Below, one piece after another: positions 55,771 through 64,000 of a stretch of DNA of 64,000 nucleotides. This DNA is from Gluconacetobacter dulcium (GTDB taxonomy: Bacteria; Pseudomonadota; Alphaproteobacteria; Acetobacterales; Acetobacteraceae): positions 55,535 through 119,534 of the forward strand of contig NZ_JABEQN010000015.1 in assembly GCF_014174165.1 (NCBI RefSeq), in the 5' to 3' direction. Positions within the stretch are counted from its first letter, which is position 1; every line of letters begins with the position of its first letter. A program made the translations under genes and the position numbers. The notes under the pieces were generated by a model, which worked only from the letters and a program-made list of their open reading frames with translations, was not told the origin of the DNA and did no database searches.

Positions 55771-56586
55771 ATGTTCGCCTTTGAATTCATGCGCCATGCC
55801 TTTGCCGCGACGGGGATCGTGGCGATCCTGTCCGGGCTGGTCGGTTATTTCATGGTGCTGCGGGGCGAGAGCTTTGCCGGCCATGCGCTGTCGCATGTCG
55901 GCTTTGCCGGCGCGACGGGCGCGCTGCTGGTGGGGATGCCGCCTTTCTGGGGGCTGATGGGGGCCACGGTTCTGGCCGGGGTGGCCATGGGGCTGGGCGG
56001 ACGGGGCACCACGCAGGGGCGGGATGTCACGATCGGGCTGGTCCTGTCCTGCATGCTGGGCTGCGGGCTGCTGTTCCTGCATTTTCTAACGACATCCGCC
56101 ACCCGTGCCACGGCGCTGCTGTTCGGCAATGTGCTGGGGGTGGACCGGGCGATGCTGGGGTGGCTGCTGGTGCTGGGCGCGGGGTGCGTGCTGGCCATGG
56201 CGGCGCTGTCGCGGCCGCTGCTGTTCGCCAGCCTTCAGCCCGAGACGGCCGAGGCGCGGGGTGTGAACCTGCGGCTGGTCTCCACCGTCTTTCTGGCCAT
56301 CGTCGCGGTGGTGACGGCGGAATGCGTGCAGATTACCGGCGTGCTGCTGGTCTTTGCGCTGATGGTCGGGCCGGCGGCGACGGCGCAGCGCCTGACGGCG
56401 ACGCCGGGATGGGGGATCGTGCTGTCCGTGCTGCTGGCGATCGGGGCGGGCTGGGGCGGGCTGGCCCTGTCCTGGTGGACCGACTGCCCGGCGTCGTTCT
56501 GGATCAGCGCGCTGAGCACCGTTGCCTATCTGGCGGCGGGTGCGTGGCGGTTTACCGAACGGGGGGCCGGCGCCGACCCGGCCTGA
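55771..56586 (+). CDS. znuB: Zinc ABC transporter permease
   Basis: Polytopic permease (271 aa, about eight helices) of the ABC-3 family. LRGESFAGHALSHVGFAGAT is the diagnostic loop, and QITGVLLVFALMVGPAATAQ is conserved. A perfect CCTGAAC/GTTCAGG hairpin (56582-56600) spans its stop codon and that of the convergent small ORF, and may end transcription. Confidence 0.93.
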   Translation: MFAFEFMRHAFAATGIVAILSGLVGYFMVLRGESFAGHALSHVGFAGATGALLVGMPPFWGLMGATVLAGVAMGLGGRGTTQGRDVTIGLVLSCMLGCGLLFLHFLTTSATRATALLFGNVLGVDRAMLGWLLVLGAGCVLAMAALSRPLLFASLQPETAEARGVNLRLVSTVFLAIVAVVTAECVQITGVLLVFALMVGPAATAQRLTATPGWGIVLSVLLAIGAGWGGLALSWWTDCPASFWISALSTVAYLAAGAWRFTERGAGADPA

Positions 56587-56595
56587 ACGGCGGGT

Positions 56596-56721
56596 TCAGG
56601 ACGGGAGGGACCAGCACCACCATGCCATCAGGGCCAGGGTCGCCCCCAGCCCGGCATGCAGGGCGAGCAGCACCGGACCGGTGATGACGGGCGGCGGTTT
56701 CAGGCGGCGGTGTGCGGACAT
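56596..56721 (-). CDS. Putative small membrane protein (41 aa)
   Basis: ATG 56721 with GGAGG about ten bases upstream encodes a 41-residue peptide with a basic N terminus (MSAHRRLKPP) and one membrane segment (VLLALHAGLGATLALMAWWC). It lies 27 bp downstream of the flavin reductase gene, same strand, and converges with znuB. Unknown function. Confidence 0.45.
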   Translation of the reverse strand: MSAHRRLKPPPVITGPVLLALHAGLGATLALMAWWCWSLPS

Positions 56722-56748
56722 CGCATGGGTCCTCCGGAGGGCGGGCGG

Positions 56749-57243
56749 TCAGTGGTCGTGGCTGTGGGGCAGGACGTGGTAGGCGCGGTTGAAATAGACC
56801 AGCCCGCCCACCGGCTCGCCGATGCGGATGGCTTCGACCACGCCGAACATGACGCTGTGGGTGCCGACTTCGACGATCCGGTCGATCCGGCAGTCGAAGG
56901 AGGCCACGGCTTCTTCCAGCGCCGGGGCGCCGGTGGCCAGCGTTGTCCAGTGGCCGACGGTGAACCGTTCGTACATGTCCATCGGGCCGGCGAAGGTGCC
57001 TGAAATGTCGCGCTGGCCGGCGGAGAGCACGTTGATGCACAGCGCCCCGCCGGTATGGAACGCCGCGCGGGCGCGCGAGGCGCGGTTCATGCAGACCAGC
57101 AGCGTGGGCGGGGCGTCGCTGACGGAACAGACCGCAGAGGCGGTGAAGCCCACCGGGTCCTCCAGCGTGCCGGTCGTGACCACGCTGACCGCCGCGCCCA
57201 GCCGCGCCATTGCGTCCCGATAGGTCTGGGAATCCACACTCAT
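56749..57243 (-). CDS. Flavin reductase-like protein (RutF/HpaC type)
   Basis: FMN-binding split-barrel reductase (164 aa) supplying reduced flavin to a monooxygenase or acting alone. Conserved: RLGAAVSVVTTG, VGFTASAVCSVSDAPPTLLV, CMNRASRA and CINVLSAGQRDISGTFAG. ATG 57243 was chosen over 57270. No monooxygenase is adjacent, so its partner is unknown. Confidence 0.88.
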   Translation of the reverse strand: MSVDSQTYRDAMARLGAAVSVVTTGTLEDPVGFTASAVCSVSDAPPTLLVCMNRASRARAAFHTGGALCINVLSAGQRDISGTFAGPMDMYERFTVGHWTTLATGAPALEEAVASFDCRIDRIVEVGTHSVMFGVVEAIRIGEPVGGLVYFNRAYHVLPHSHDH

Positions 57244-57348
57244 GTCCGCGCCCTTCCTGCCGTCGTCCATTCCCGTAGGGCCGACATCTTCACCGTTGAT
57301 GGTTCTGGCATAGTATCACGCCAGGGAAAACGGAAGGAACGTACCATC

Positions 57349-58404
57349 ATGCAGGCCGACGCGACAGACGATACGCTGCTGATCTCCCGCCAGGGGCGCC
57401 TCGGGCGGCTGACGGTCAATCGGCCCAAGGCGCTGAATGCGCTGGATATTACCCTCTATCGCGCCATCGGGGCCGCGCTGGCGGCGTGGCGGGACGATCC
57501 GGAGGTCGAGACGGTGCTGATCGACAGCACCAGCCCCCGCGCCTTTTCGGCCGGCGGGGACCTGCGCGCGCTCCATACCCTGGCGCTGGACGTGGGGCCG
57601 GACGCGGCGGCGAGCGTGTTCCGGGCGGGGTATCGGCTGGTTTCGGTGCTGGCGGGATACCCCAAGCCGATCGTGTCGTTCATGGACGGGATCACGATGG
57701 GCGGCGGGGTCGGGCTGGGCGCGCATGTCCGTCACCGGATCGTGACCGAGCGCAGCGTGCTGGCCATGCCCGAGGTGGCGATCGGGCTGACGCCCGACGC
57801 GGGCGGGTCTTACCTGCTTTCGCGCGTGCCGGGGCTGTACGGGTTGCGTCTGGCGCTGACCGGCGGGCGGATGAAGGGCGGGCAGGCGGTGGTGGCGGGC
57901 TTTGCCGACCGCATGCTGGCGGCGTCGGACCTGCCGGACCTGGCGACCGCCCTCGCCCGCCGGCCGGCGGGCGAAGTGGTGGACCTGGCGCCCGCCGCCC
58001 CGCGTGAGGGGCAGGAGGATCTGGCGGCGATCAATGCGCTGTATGACGCGCCGGACCTTGCGACCATTCGCGACCGGCTGGCGCGCAGCGACGCGGCCTG
58101 GGCGGCCGAAGACCGGGAGGCGATGGCGCAGGCCTCGCCGCTCTCGCTGCTGGTCACGTTCCGCGCGTGGCATGCCGCGCGCCGCCTGCCCGACCTGAAC
58201 ACGGTGCTGGAGCAGGAATACCGGCTGATCGGCAACCTGCTCCGCCTGCCCGATTTCACCGAGGGGGTGCGGGCCAAGATCGTCGACAAGGACAATGCGC
58301 CGCGCTGGCTGGACGGCGCGGCGCTGGACGAGGCGGCGATCGAAGCCTGTTTCGCTCCGCGCCCCGATACGCTGGATCTGCCGGTCTTTTCCGAACCGGT
58401 GTGA
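57349..58404 (+). CDS. Enoyl-CoA hydratase/3-hydroxyisobutyryl-CoA hydrolase family protein
   Basis: Crotonase-fold enzyme of the ECH_2 group (351 aa). NRPKALNALDITLYRAIGAA, the oxyanion loop RAFSAGGDLRAL and GGGVGLGAHVRHRIVTERS are typical, with the Glu and Asp in MPEVAIGLTPDAGGSYLLS that mark 3-hydroxyisobutyryl-CoA hydrolases of valine breakdown. The extended C-terminal domain is present. ATG 57349 follows AAGGAAC. Confidence 0.9.
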   Translation: MQADATDDTLLISRQGRLGRLTVNRPKALNALDITLYRAIGAALAAWRDDPEVETVLIDSTSPRAFSAGGDLRALHTLALDVGPDAAASVFRAGYRLVSVLAGYPKPIVSFMDGITMGGGVGLGAHVRHRIVTERSVLAMPEVAIGLTPDAGGSYLLSRVPGLYGLRLALTGGRMKGGQAVVAGFADRMLAASDLPDLATALARRPAGEVVDLAPAAPREGQEDLAAINALYDAPDLATIRDRLARSDAAWAAEDREAMAQASPLSLLVTFRAWHAARRLPDLNTVLEQEYRLIGNLLRLPDFTEGVRAKIVDKDNAPRWLDGAALDEAAIEACFAPRPDTLDLPVFSEPV

Positions 58405-58472
58405 GCGTAGGCCGTTTCATCTGAATTCGGTGTGCGCCGTTGGCCCATGTCCGCGATCCGAGGTTTTGATTC

Positions 58473-59891
58473 ATGCCGTTTTCCGCCGCCTATCATCCCG
58501 TCCGCGCGCATCTGACGCTGGGCGATGCGTTTTATGACCCCGTGGAAGCGGCGCGCTTTCCCGCGCATATCCTGCGCTTCCGCAACCAGGACGCGGCGGC
58601 GCGGATCGGGCTGGAGACGCTGACCGATGCGGAATGGGTCGAGCATCTGGGCCGCTTCGTGCCGCTGCCCGACGGGCTGCCGACGCCGCTGGCGCTGCGC
58701 TATCACGGGCACCAGTTCCGCCAGTACAATCCGGACCTGGGCGACGGGCGGGGGTTCCTGTTCGCGCAGATGCGCGATGCGCGCGATGGCAGGGTGCTGG
58801 ATATCGGCACCAAGGGCAGCGGCCGTACGCCGTGGTCGCGCGGCGGGGACGGACGGCTGACCCTGAAGGGCGGGGTGCGCGAGATCCTGGCCAGCGAGAT
58901 GCTGGATGCGCTGGGGGTGAACACCTCGCGGACGTTGAGCGTGATCGAGACCGGCGAGCGGCTGCACCGGGGGGACGAGCCCTCGCCCACCCGGTCGTGC
59001 GTGCTGGCGCGGCTCAGCCATTCGCATATCCGTGTGGGAACGTTCCAGCGCCTTGCCGCGCTGGAGGACCGGGCCAGCCTGACGCGCCTGGTGGATTATG
59101 TGATGGCCACCTATTTTCCCGACCGCCATGGCGAGGGGAATGCGGCGACGGCGCTGTTCGATATCGTCTGCACCCGCGTCGCGCGTCTGGCGGCCCAGTG
59201 GATGGGGGCCGGGTTTGTGCATGGCGTGCTGAATACCGACAATATCAACATCACGGGCGAGAGCTTCGATTACGGTCCATGGCGCTTCCTGCCCCGATAC
59301 GATCCCTCTTTCGTTGCCGCCTATTTCGACCAGTCGGGTCTGTATGCGTTCGGGCGCCAGCCCGAGGCCGTGCTGTGGACGCTGGCGCGGCTGGCGGAAT
59401 GCCTGATTCCGTTAACGGAAATTGATGATCTCCAGAAGATTTTCGACGATTTCCCTGATCGTTGTGAAATGGAGATGAATAACGTCATCGTGAAACGGCT
59501 TGGCTTGTCTTCCATTTCCAGAAATGACGATCGGGATCTGTCGTCGGCGACATGGACGTTTCTGGAACGATCGGGAATAGGATTTGAAAATCTGTTCTTC
59601 GACTGGTATGGAGGAGCACAGAGCAGGCATCGGGCGCTGAACGGCCCCAATGCCCATTTCTATACGGGTGCGGAATTCGAGCCGTTGCGTCAACGGATCG
59701 AGGGCTATTCCGCCCGACCGGATCTGGATCTTTCCAGTCCGTATTTTTCCCGATCCGTTCCCTGCACCATGCTGATCGATGCGGTGGAGCGGATATGGCA
59801 GCCGATCGCGGACCAGGATGACTGGAGCATGCTTGATGACACGCTCGCGTCGATCCGGGAGATGAAGGGTGCCCTCTCGCCCGCCGCCTGA
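58473..59891 (+). CDS. selO: Protein adenylyltransferase SelO
   Basis: Pseudokinase-fold AMPylator (YdiU/UPF0061), 472 aa. LRYHGHQFRQYNPDLGDGRG, LDIGTKGSGRTPWSRGGDGR, LKGGVREILASEMLDALGV and FVHGVLNTDNINITGESFDY are diagnostic. In other species SelO AMPylates redox proteins. GC content falls in the last third (about 59400-59650), which may mark recombination or simply relaxed codon use. Confidence 0.95.
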   Translation: MPFSAAYHPVRAHLTLGDAFYDPVEAARFPAHILRFRNQDAAARIGLETLTDAEWVEHLGRFVPLPDGLPTPLALRYHGHQFRQYNPDLGDGRGFLFAQMRDARDGRVLDIGTKGSGRTPWSRGGDGRLTLKGGVREILASEMLDALGVNTSRTLSVIETGERLHRGDEPSPTRSCVLARLSHSHIRVGTFQRLAALEDRASLTRLVDYVMATYFPDRHGEGNAATALFDIVCTRVARLAAQWMGAGFVHGVLNTDNINITGESFDYGPWRFLPRYDPSFVAAYFDQSGLYAFGRQPEAVLWTLARLAECLIPLTEIDDLQKIFDDFPDRCEMEMNNVIVKRLGLSSISRNDDRDLSSATWTFLERSGIGFENLFFDWYGGAQSRHRALNGPNAHFYTGAEFEPLRQRIEGYSARPDLDLSSPYFSRSVPCTMLIDAVERIWQPIADQDDWSMLDDTLASIREMKGALSPAA

Positions 59892-60056
59892 CCGGCGGGC
59901 CTGATTCGGGGAGACCGGCATGGCAATCGGGCCATGTCGGGGCGTCTGTGGAGCAAGGAGTTCCAGGGCAGTTTTTTCCGGAGCCTGTCGGGAAATGCGC
60001 GTCGGATCGCCATCAGCGCGCGCATTTTCCAACAGGCTCCGAACAGGGAGAATGGA

Positions 60057-61505
60057 ATGCAGAATTTCTCGCCGCAATCGACAAGTTTGGCCCAGGTGTC
60101 CGAATACGAAATTTCGGATAACGCGCGGCTGACACTCTGGCTCGCAGCCGCCGTGGCCGCCATCTGTGGCGGCCTCTACGGCTACGACACCGGCATCATT
60201 TCCGGTGCCCTGCTGCTGATTACGCGGGATTTCCATCTGGGCAGCACCGATCAGGAACTCGTGGCCTCCGCGATCCTGGCCGGCGCGGTGATCGGTGCCG
60301 TGGGCACCGGCTGGCTGTCGGAACGGTTCGGCCGCCGCACCACCGTCATGATCGTGACCGCGCTGTTCGTGACCGGCGCCCTCGCCTGCTCGATGGCGCC
60401 GGATGTCGGCACGCTGATTGCCGCCCGTGTCTATCTGGGCCTTGGCGTCGGCGGATCGACGCAGGTCGTGCCGATGTATATCTCCGAACTGGCGCCCGCC
60501 GCGCAGCGCGGGCGGTTGGTCACGCTGTTTAACGTGGCGATCGGGATCGGTATCTTTCTGGCCAATATCGTCGGGTTTGCGATGCGCGATGCGTGGGGCT
60601 GGCGCCCGATGATCGCGATCGCGGCGGGGCCGGCGCTGTTCGTGTTCGTCGCCATGTTCTTTCTGCCGCGCAGCCCGCGCTGGACGGCTGAAAACAGGGG
60701 ATTGAAGGCCGCGATCCGCGAACTGATCAAGGTGCGCACGAGTCATCGTGAAATCCATAAGGAAATCAAGAAGATTCACGCGGCTGCCGAAAATGTTTCC
60801 GACGAGCAGCGGGGGTGGCGCGGCCTGTCGCAGCCCTGGGTGCGCCCTGCCCTGGTCGCGGCGTTCGGCGTGGCGTTCTTCACCCAGTGCGGCGGGCTGG
60901 AGATGATGATCTATTATGCCCCCACCTTTCTGTCGGATGCCGGGTTCGGCCATTCGGCGGCGCTGCTGGCCAGCGTGGGGGTGGCGGTCGTCTATCTGGT
61001 GATGACGTTTACCGGGTCGATGGTCGTGGACCGGATTGGTCGGCGGCGGCTGATGCTGATCATGGGGCCGGGGTCGGTGCTCAGCCTGATCGGGCTGGGG
61101 CTGATGTTCATGATGCATCCCGACAAGGGCAGTGTCGGAAGCTGGATGATCATCGTCTTCCTGCTGCTGTTCATGATGTTCAATTCGGGCGGCATTCAGG
61201 TGGTCGGCTGGCTGCTGGGGGCCGAGATGTTCCCGCTGCCGATGCGCGGCACCGCGACCAGCCTGCATGCGGCCACGTTGTGGGGCAGCAACCTGCTGGT
61301 GACCAGCACGGCGCTGACGCTGGTGCAGACGATCTCGCTGGGTGGGACGATGTGGTTCTATGCCGGGGTGAATCTGGCTTCAGTGCTGTTCGTGTATTTC
61401 CTGGTTCCGGAAACACGGGGTGCTTCGCTGGAAGATATCGAAAAGGCGCTGAAGGAAGGGCGTTTCCGGCCGCGTCGGGGCCAGACGGCCATCGTGGAAC
61501 AGTAA
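60057..61505 (+). CDS. Sugar porter MFS transporter (sugar:H+ symporter)
   Basis: Twelve-helix major facilitator of the sugar porter family (482 aa). GGLYGYDTGIISGALL, RFGRR, the PESPR-type LPRSPRW, DRIGRRRL and PETRG near the end are all present. It resembles galactose/xylose symporters; the sugar is unknown. ATG 60057 follows GGGAGAATGG; the frame runs further upstream but is not conserved. A pair of family II repeats follows. Confidence 0.93.
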   Translation: MQNFSPQSTSLAQVSEYEISDNARLTLWLAAAVAAICGGLYGYDTGIISGALLLITRDFHLGSTDQELVASAILAGAVIGAVGTGWLSERFGRRTTVMIVTALFVTGALACSMAPDVGTLIAARVYLGLGVGGSTQVVPMYISELAPAAQRGRLVTLFNVAIGIGIFLANIVGFAMRDAWGWRPMIAIAAGPALFVFVAMFFLPRSPRWTAENRGLKAAIRELIKVRTSHREIHKEIKKIHAAAENVSDEQRGWRGLSQPWVRPALVAAFGVAFFTQCGGLEMMIYYAPTFLSDAGFGHSAALLASVGVAVVYLVMTFTGSMVVDRIGRRRLMLIMGPGSVLSLIGLGLMFMMHPDKGSVGSWMIIVFLLLFMMFNSGGIQVVGWLLGAEMFPLPMRGTATSLHAATLWGSNLLVTSTALTLVQTISLGGTMWFYAGVNLASVLFVYFLVPETRGASLEDIEKALKEGRFRPRRGQTAIVEQ

Positions 61506-61510
61506 GCGTG

Positions 61511-61631
61511 CTCGGGGGCTTTGCCCCCGAACCCCCACCAAAGGCCGGCGGCCTTTGGAAACCATTATGTATTAACAATTGGGTTTCCAAAGGGCGACTG
61601 CCCTTTGGTGGGTCAAGGGCAAAGCCCTTGT
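61511..61631. repeat. Family II palindromic repeats, copies 2 and 3, facing each other
   Basis: Copy 2 (61511-61563, minus) has GGGGGC/GCCCCC and CCAAAGGCC/GGCCTTTGG arms. Copy 3 (61582-61631, plus) has CCAAAGGGC/GCCCTTTGG and AAGGGC/GCCCTT arms. They are separated by 18 AT-rich bases. Copy 3 overlaps the last codons of the S9 peptidase gene. Confidence 0.85.
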
Positions 61632-63577
61632 TCACCGGCCAGCACCACCCGTTCCGTTACATCGGGAACGGTAAACCCGAAGATCCGGCCATAGAAATCC
61701 AGTTCCAGTTCCAGCGCGCGACGCACCGTTTCCTCGCGCCGGAACCCGTGGGCTTCGCCTTCGAACGTATAATGCGCGTAGGGGATGTTGCCGCGGGCCA
61801 GGGCGTCCGCCATGGCCTGTGCCTGCGCGGGCGGGACCACGGCGTCGGCGAGGCCGTGCAGGAACAGGACCGGGGTGCGGATGGCGTCGGCCTGGGTCAG
61901 GGGCGAGCGGGCCAGATAGGTGGCTTCGTCCTCGGGCCACGGGCCGACCAGGCTGTCGAGATAGCGGGATTCGAATTTATGGGTTTCCTGCGCCAGGGCG
62001 CGCAGGTCGGTGACGCCGTAGAGGCTGGCGCCGGCGGCGAACAGGTCGGACCCGGCGAGGGCCAATAGCACGGTCAGGCCGCCGGCGCTGCTGCCGCGAA
62101 TGGCGATGCGGGCGGGATCGACGCGGCCGGTGGCGATCAGGTGGCGGCAGGCGGCGATGCAGTCTTCGACATCCGCGACGCCCCACTGCCCTTCCAGTTG
62201 GCGGCGATAGGCGCGGCCGAAGCCGGTGGAGCCGCGATAATTGACATCGACCACCGCGAAGCCCCGGCTGGTCCACCATTGGACCTTGAAGGCGAAGGCA
62301 TTGCCGGCGCGGCCGGTCGGGCCGCCATGGGCCATGACGATCAGCGGCGGCTTTTCGTCCGCCGGGCCACGGAAGCGGCTGTTGGCGGGGGGATAGAAGA
62401 AGGCGTGGCCGGTCTGCCGCCCATCGGGCAGCGGGAAGCGGATGGTCTCGGCGCGGGCGATGTCGCCGGGGGCAAGACCCAGCGTGGTGGCGGCGCGCAG
62501 GAGGTGCGACGGGGCGTCGATGCGGCCATGGCGGATGGCGGGAGCGCCGTCCGGCGGCGTGTCGAGCCACGCGAACGATCCGTCCGCCAGCATGGACGGG
62601 CATTGCGCGGGGTGGCCCAGCGCCACCGGGCGGGCGGTCGCGCCGGTGAGGTGCAGGGTGCGGGCCTCGCCGTCCTTGATGGCGATGGCCAGGATCGTGC
62701 CGTCGGGAAGCGGCTGGTAGCTGCGCTGGCCGAACACCCAGTGGGGCAGGCCGATTTCGGCGTGCATCGGTGCGACGGGCTCGGGCGCGCCGTCCGGCAC
62801 CGTCCAGCGGAGCAGGTTCCACCAGCCGTCGCGGTCGGAGGCGGCGAGCAGCGTCGTGGGCCCGGCCCAGGCCGGTTCGATGACCGAGGCGCCGTCATCG
62901 GCCAGCGTGCGGAGGTCGGTCAGCGCGGCGGTGCCGTCCTGTGGTGTCAGGCGGCCCAGCCGCAGCCGCGTGGCATCCCACGGCATGGCGGGGTGGTCCC
63001 ATTCGATCCAGGCCAGCCACGCGCCGTCGGGCGACGGGCGGGGGGAACTGACGAAATCGGGGCCGGCGACCAGCACCTGTCCGGCCTGCTCCGCCGGGTT
63101 GGCGTCGCGGTCGGTGGCGAAGGCGACGAGGGTGGAGAGTGGCTCGCCGGGCGCGCGGTGGTCCTCGCGCACGCAGAACAGGGCCGTGCCCTCGGGCGAA
63201 AACGCGAAATCGGCGAAGCGCAGGCCCGGCACGGTGCTGAGCGCGCGCGGAGCTTGGCCCGGCGTGACGATCCAGAGGCTGCCGTCCGGGCGGTGGCTGA
63301 AGGCGACGCGGTTGCCGGATACGGCATAGGCGCCGCCGCCATATTCATGGGCGCGGGTGCCGATATCGAACGGGGCCGGAGTGACATCGCGGATGCCGCC
63401 GGCGGCGGTCCAGCGCACCAGCACGGTTCGGCCGGCCTCGGCGGGGCGGGTTTCCAGCCAGTACACCGCCTCGCCGTCGGTCTGCACGCTGCCCAGCCCG
63501 ATTGTCTTTCCGGCGACCAGCGCCGTCGTCACCGGCGAGGGCCATGTGCCGTAGGGCCGGGTGGCGGGGTCGGTCAT
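61613..63577 (-). CDS. S9 family peptidase (prolyl oligopeptidase-like, S9C)
   Basis: Cytoplasmic serine peptidase or acylaminoacyl-peptidase-like enzyme (654 aa). An N-terminal beta-propeller (about 1-400) is followed by an alpha/beta hydrolase domain. VMAHGGPTGRAGNAF is the oxyanion region, the nucleophile is in IRGSSAGGLTVLL, the acid in HGLADAVVPP, and the histidine in EGEAHGFRR. ATG 63577 follows AGGAG. The last codons (GEQGLCP) are encoded by a family II repeat. Confidence 0.92.
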   Translation of the reverse strand: MTDPATRPYGTWPSPVTTALVAGKTIGLGSVQTDGEAVYWLETRPAEAGRTVLVRWTAAGGIRDVTPAPFDIGTRAHEYGGGAYAVSGNRVAFSHRPDGSLWIVTPGQAPRALSTVPGLRFADFAFSPEGTALFCVREDHRAPGEPLSTLVAFATDRDANPAEQAGQVLVAGPDFVSSPRPSPDGAWLAWIEWDHPAMPWDATRLRLGRLTPQDGTAALTDLRTLADDGASVIEPAWAGPTTLLAASDRDGWWNLLRWTVPDGAPEPVAPMHAEIGLPHWVFGQRSYQPLPDGTILAIAIKDGEARTLHLTGATARPVALGHPAQCPSMLADGSFAWLDTPPDGAPAIRHGRIDAPSHLLRAATTLGLAPGDIARAETIRFPLPDGRQTGHAFFYPPANSRFRGPADEKPPLIVMAHGGPTGRAGNAFAFKVQWWTSRGFAVVDVNYRGSTGFGRAYRRQLEGQWGVADVEDCIAACRHLIATGRVDPARIAIRGSSAGGLTVLLALAGSDLFAAGASLYGVTDLRALAQETHKFESRYLDSLVGPWPEDEATYLARSPLTQADAIRTPVLFLHGLADAVVPPAQAQAMADALARGNIPYAHYTFEGEAHGFRREETVRRALELELDFYGRIFGFTVPDVTERVVLAGEQGLCP

Positions 63578-63677
63578 GCGGGGTCTCCTGTTGCGGGGAA
63601 TGGCCGGCTGGCTTTCGCCGAACGCTCCCTGTGCGTAAACTGGTGGTACGGGTCCATCACAGAGAACACGAGCGCCG

Positions 63678-63926
63678 ATGACGCAGCAACGGTCCACCAG
63701 CGCGCAGCTTGACGCGATCGTCACCGACCTGTTGGCCGAGGCGACGCGCTGCCTCGCGCCCGGCAGGATCGACGACCTGATCCGGGCGTGGGTGCCCGGC
63801 ACGGGCGACGACCTGCCGCCCGACGCCGCGTTGGCGCGCAGGACGCTTGCCCTGACGATGGCCGCGACGCTGACATTGTTCACGCCTTCGGGCAACTGTG
63901 TTGATCATGTGATCTGCAAAGTCTGA
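63678..63926 (+). CDS. Hypothetical protein, 3' end probably cut by an insertion sequence
   Basis: An unrecognised 82-residue ORF (MTQQRSTSAQLDAIVTDLLA) that begins divergently from the S9 peptidase. Its last codons (NCVDHVICKV) overlap the end of the IS110-type transposase, so the native protein was probably longer. No domain can be named. Confidence 0.4.
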   Translation: MTQQRSTSAQLDAIVTDLLAEATRCLAPGRIDDLIRAWVPGTGDDLPPDAALARRTLALTMAATLTLFTPSGNCVDHVICKV

Positions 63927-64000
63927 CCTTTCTGGATCATGGCATTGAGGATGACGAGAAGCTGGCGTGCGATGGCGATAAGGATGGTCTTGGGTGCCTT
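63905..64000 (-). mobile_element. C-terminal end of an IS110-family transposase (partial)
   Basis: From the right edge, the minus strand reads KAPKTILIAIARQLLVILNA then MIQKGQTLQIT and a stop at 63905. The K-x-x-A-R-x-L-L-x-x-L-N-A pattern is typical of the end of IS110/IS116/IS902 transposases. The rest of the element lies outside the window. IS110 elements have no terminal inverted repeats, so the exact edge (near 63880-63905) is not visible. Confidence 0.7.

Overview
The window is about 64 kb of GC-rich (by eye roughly 65%) bacterial chromosome. Gene content points to an alphaproteobacterium, most likely an acetic acid bacterium (Acetobacteraceae, Gluconacetobacter/Komagataeibacter-like). 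Supporting features are the short HPr kinase with RapZ, EIIA, HPr and Enzyme I but no sugar permease, an ATP synthase Fo-only operon with b and b' subunits, UPF0262, HemJ next to HemE, and parS sites embedded in rsmG and mnmE. The genus is inferred from general character and was not tested by a search.

The window appears to contain the chromosomal replication origin. At about 28.3-28.7 kb, between hemE and maf, lies a 430-base gene-free stretch with several DnaA-box-like 9-mers and an extreme cluster of the tetranucleotide GTAC. Left of it nearly all genes run leftward. To the right lie parA, parB, rsmG, mnmG, mnmE and rho, with one perfect and one near-perfect parS. This is the classic alphaproteobacterial origin neighbourhood (hemE next to the origin, as in Caulobacter).

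Layout. 0-6.3 kb: end of an AraC regulator, an EAL/degenerate-GGDEF protein, purU, a DUF2721 membrane protein, a hairpin-rich gap with a mini-ORF, and an orphan NMT1/ThiY-like binding protein. 6.4-11.5 kb: ArnT-like and family 2 glycosyltransferases, then the ATP synthase Fo operon. 11.7-16.6 kb: an exported unknown, purH, pabC and pabB. 16.6-20.8 kb: regulatory PTS (ptsI, ptsH, EIIA, rapZ, hprK). 20.9-28.3 kb: RidA, UPF0262, a hydratase, DUF2501, YggT, tRNA-Ala, a DUF333 lipoprotein, SRAP peptidase, aldose epimerase, and the hemE-HAD-hemJ operon. 28.3-28.7 kb: putative oriC. 28.7-43.9 kb: maf, tRNA-Ala, ybbP-ybbA/tesA, tRNA-Lys, parB-parA-rsmG-mnmG-mnmE, ogt, qor, rho, corA. 44-50.5 kb: trpB-trpA-(methyltransferase relic)-accD-folC, nucleoside hydrolase, a small unknown. 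50.5-57.2 kb: a broken P-loop kinase, a ligand-less peptide deformylase paralogue, asparaginase, an unknown, a Zur/ZnuABC zinc locus, and flavin reductase. 57.3-64 kb: enoyl-CoA hydratase-family protein, SelO, sugar MFS transporter, S9 peptidase, and a gene fragment running into the end of an IS110-type transposase.

Two intergenic repeat families run through the region. Family I is a ~120-bp three-hairpin element with six full copies and one truncated copy, mostly abutting stop codons; one copy supplies the last codons and stop of pabC. Family II is a ~50-bp palindromic unit seen at 46.2 kb and as a facing pair at 61.5-61.6 kb.
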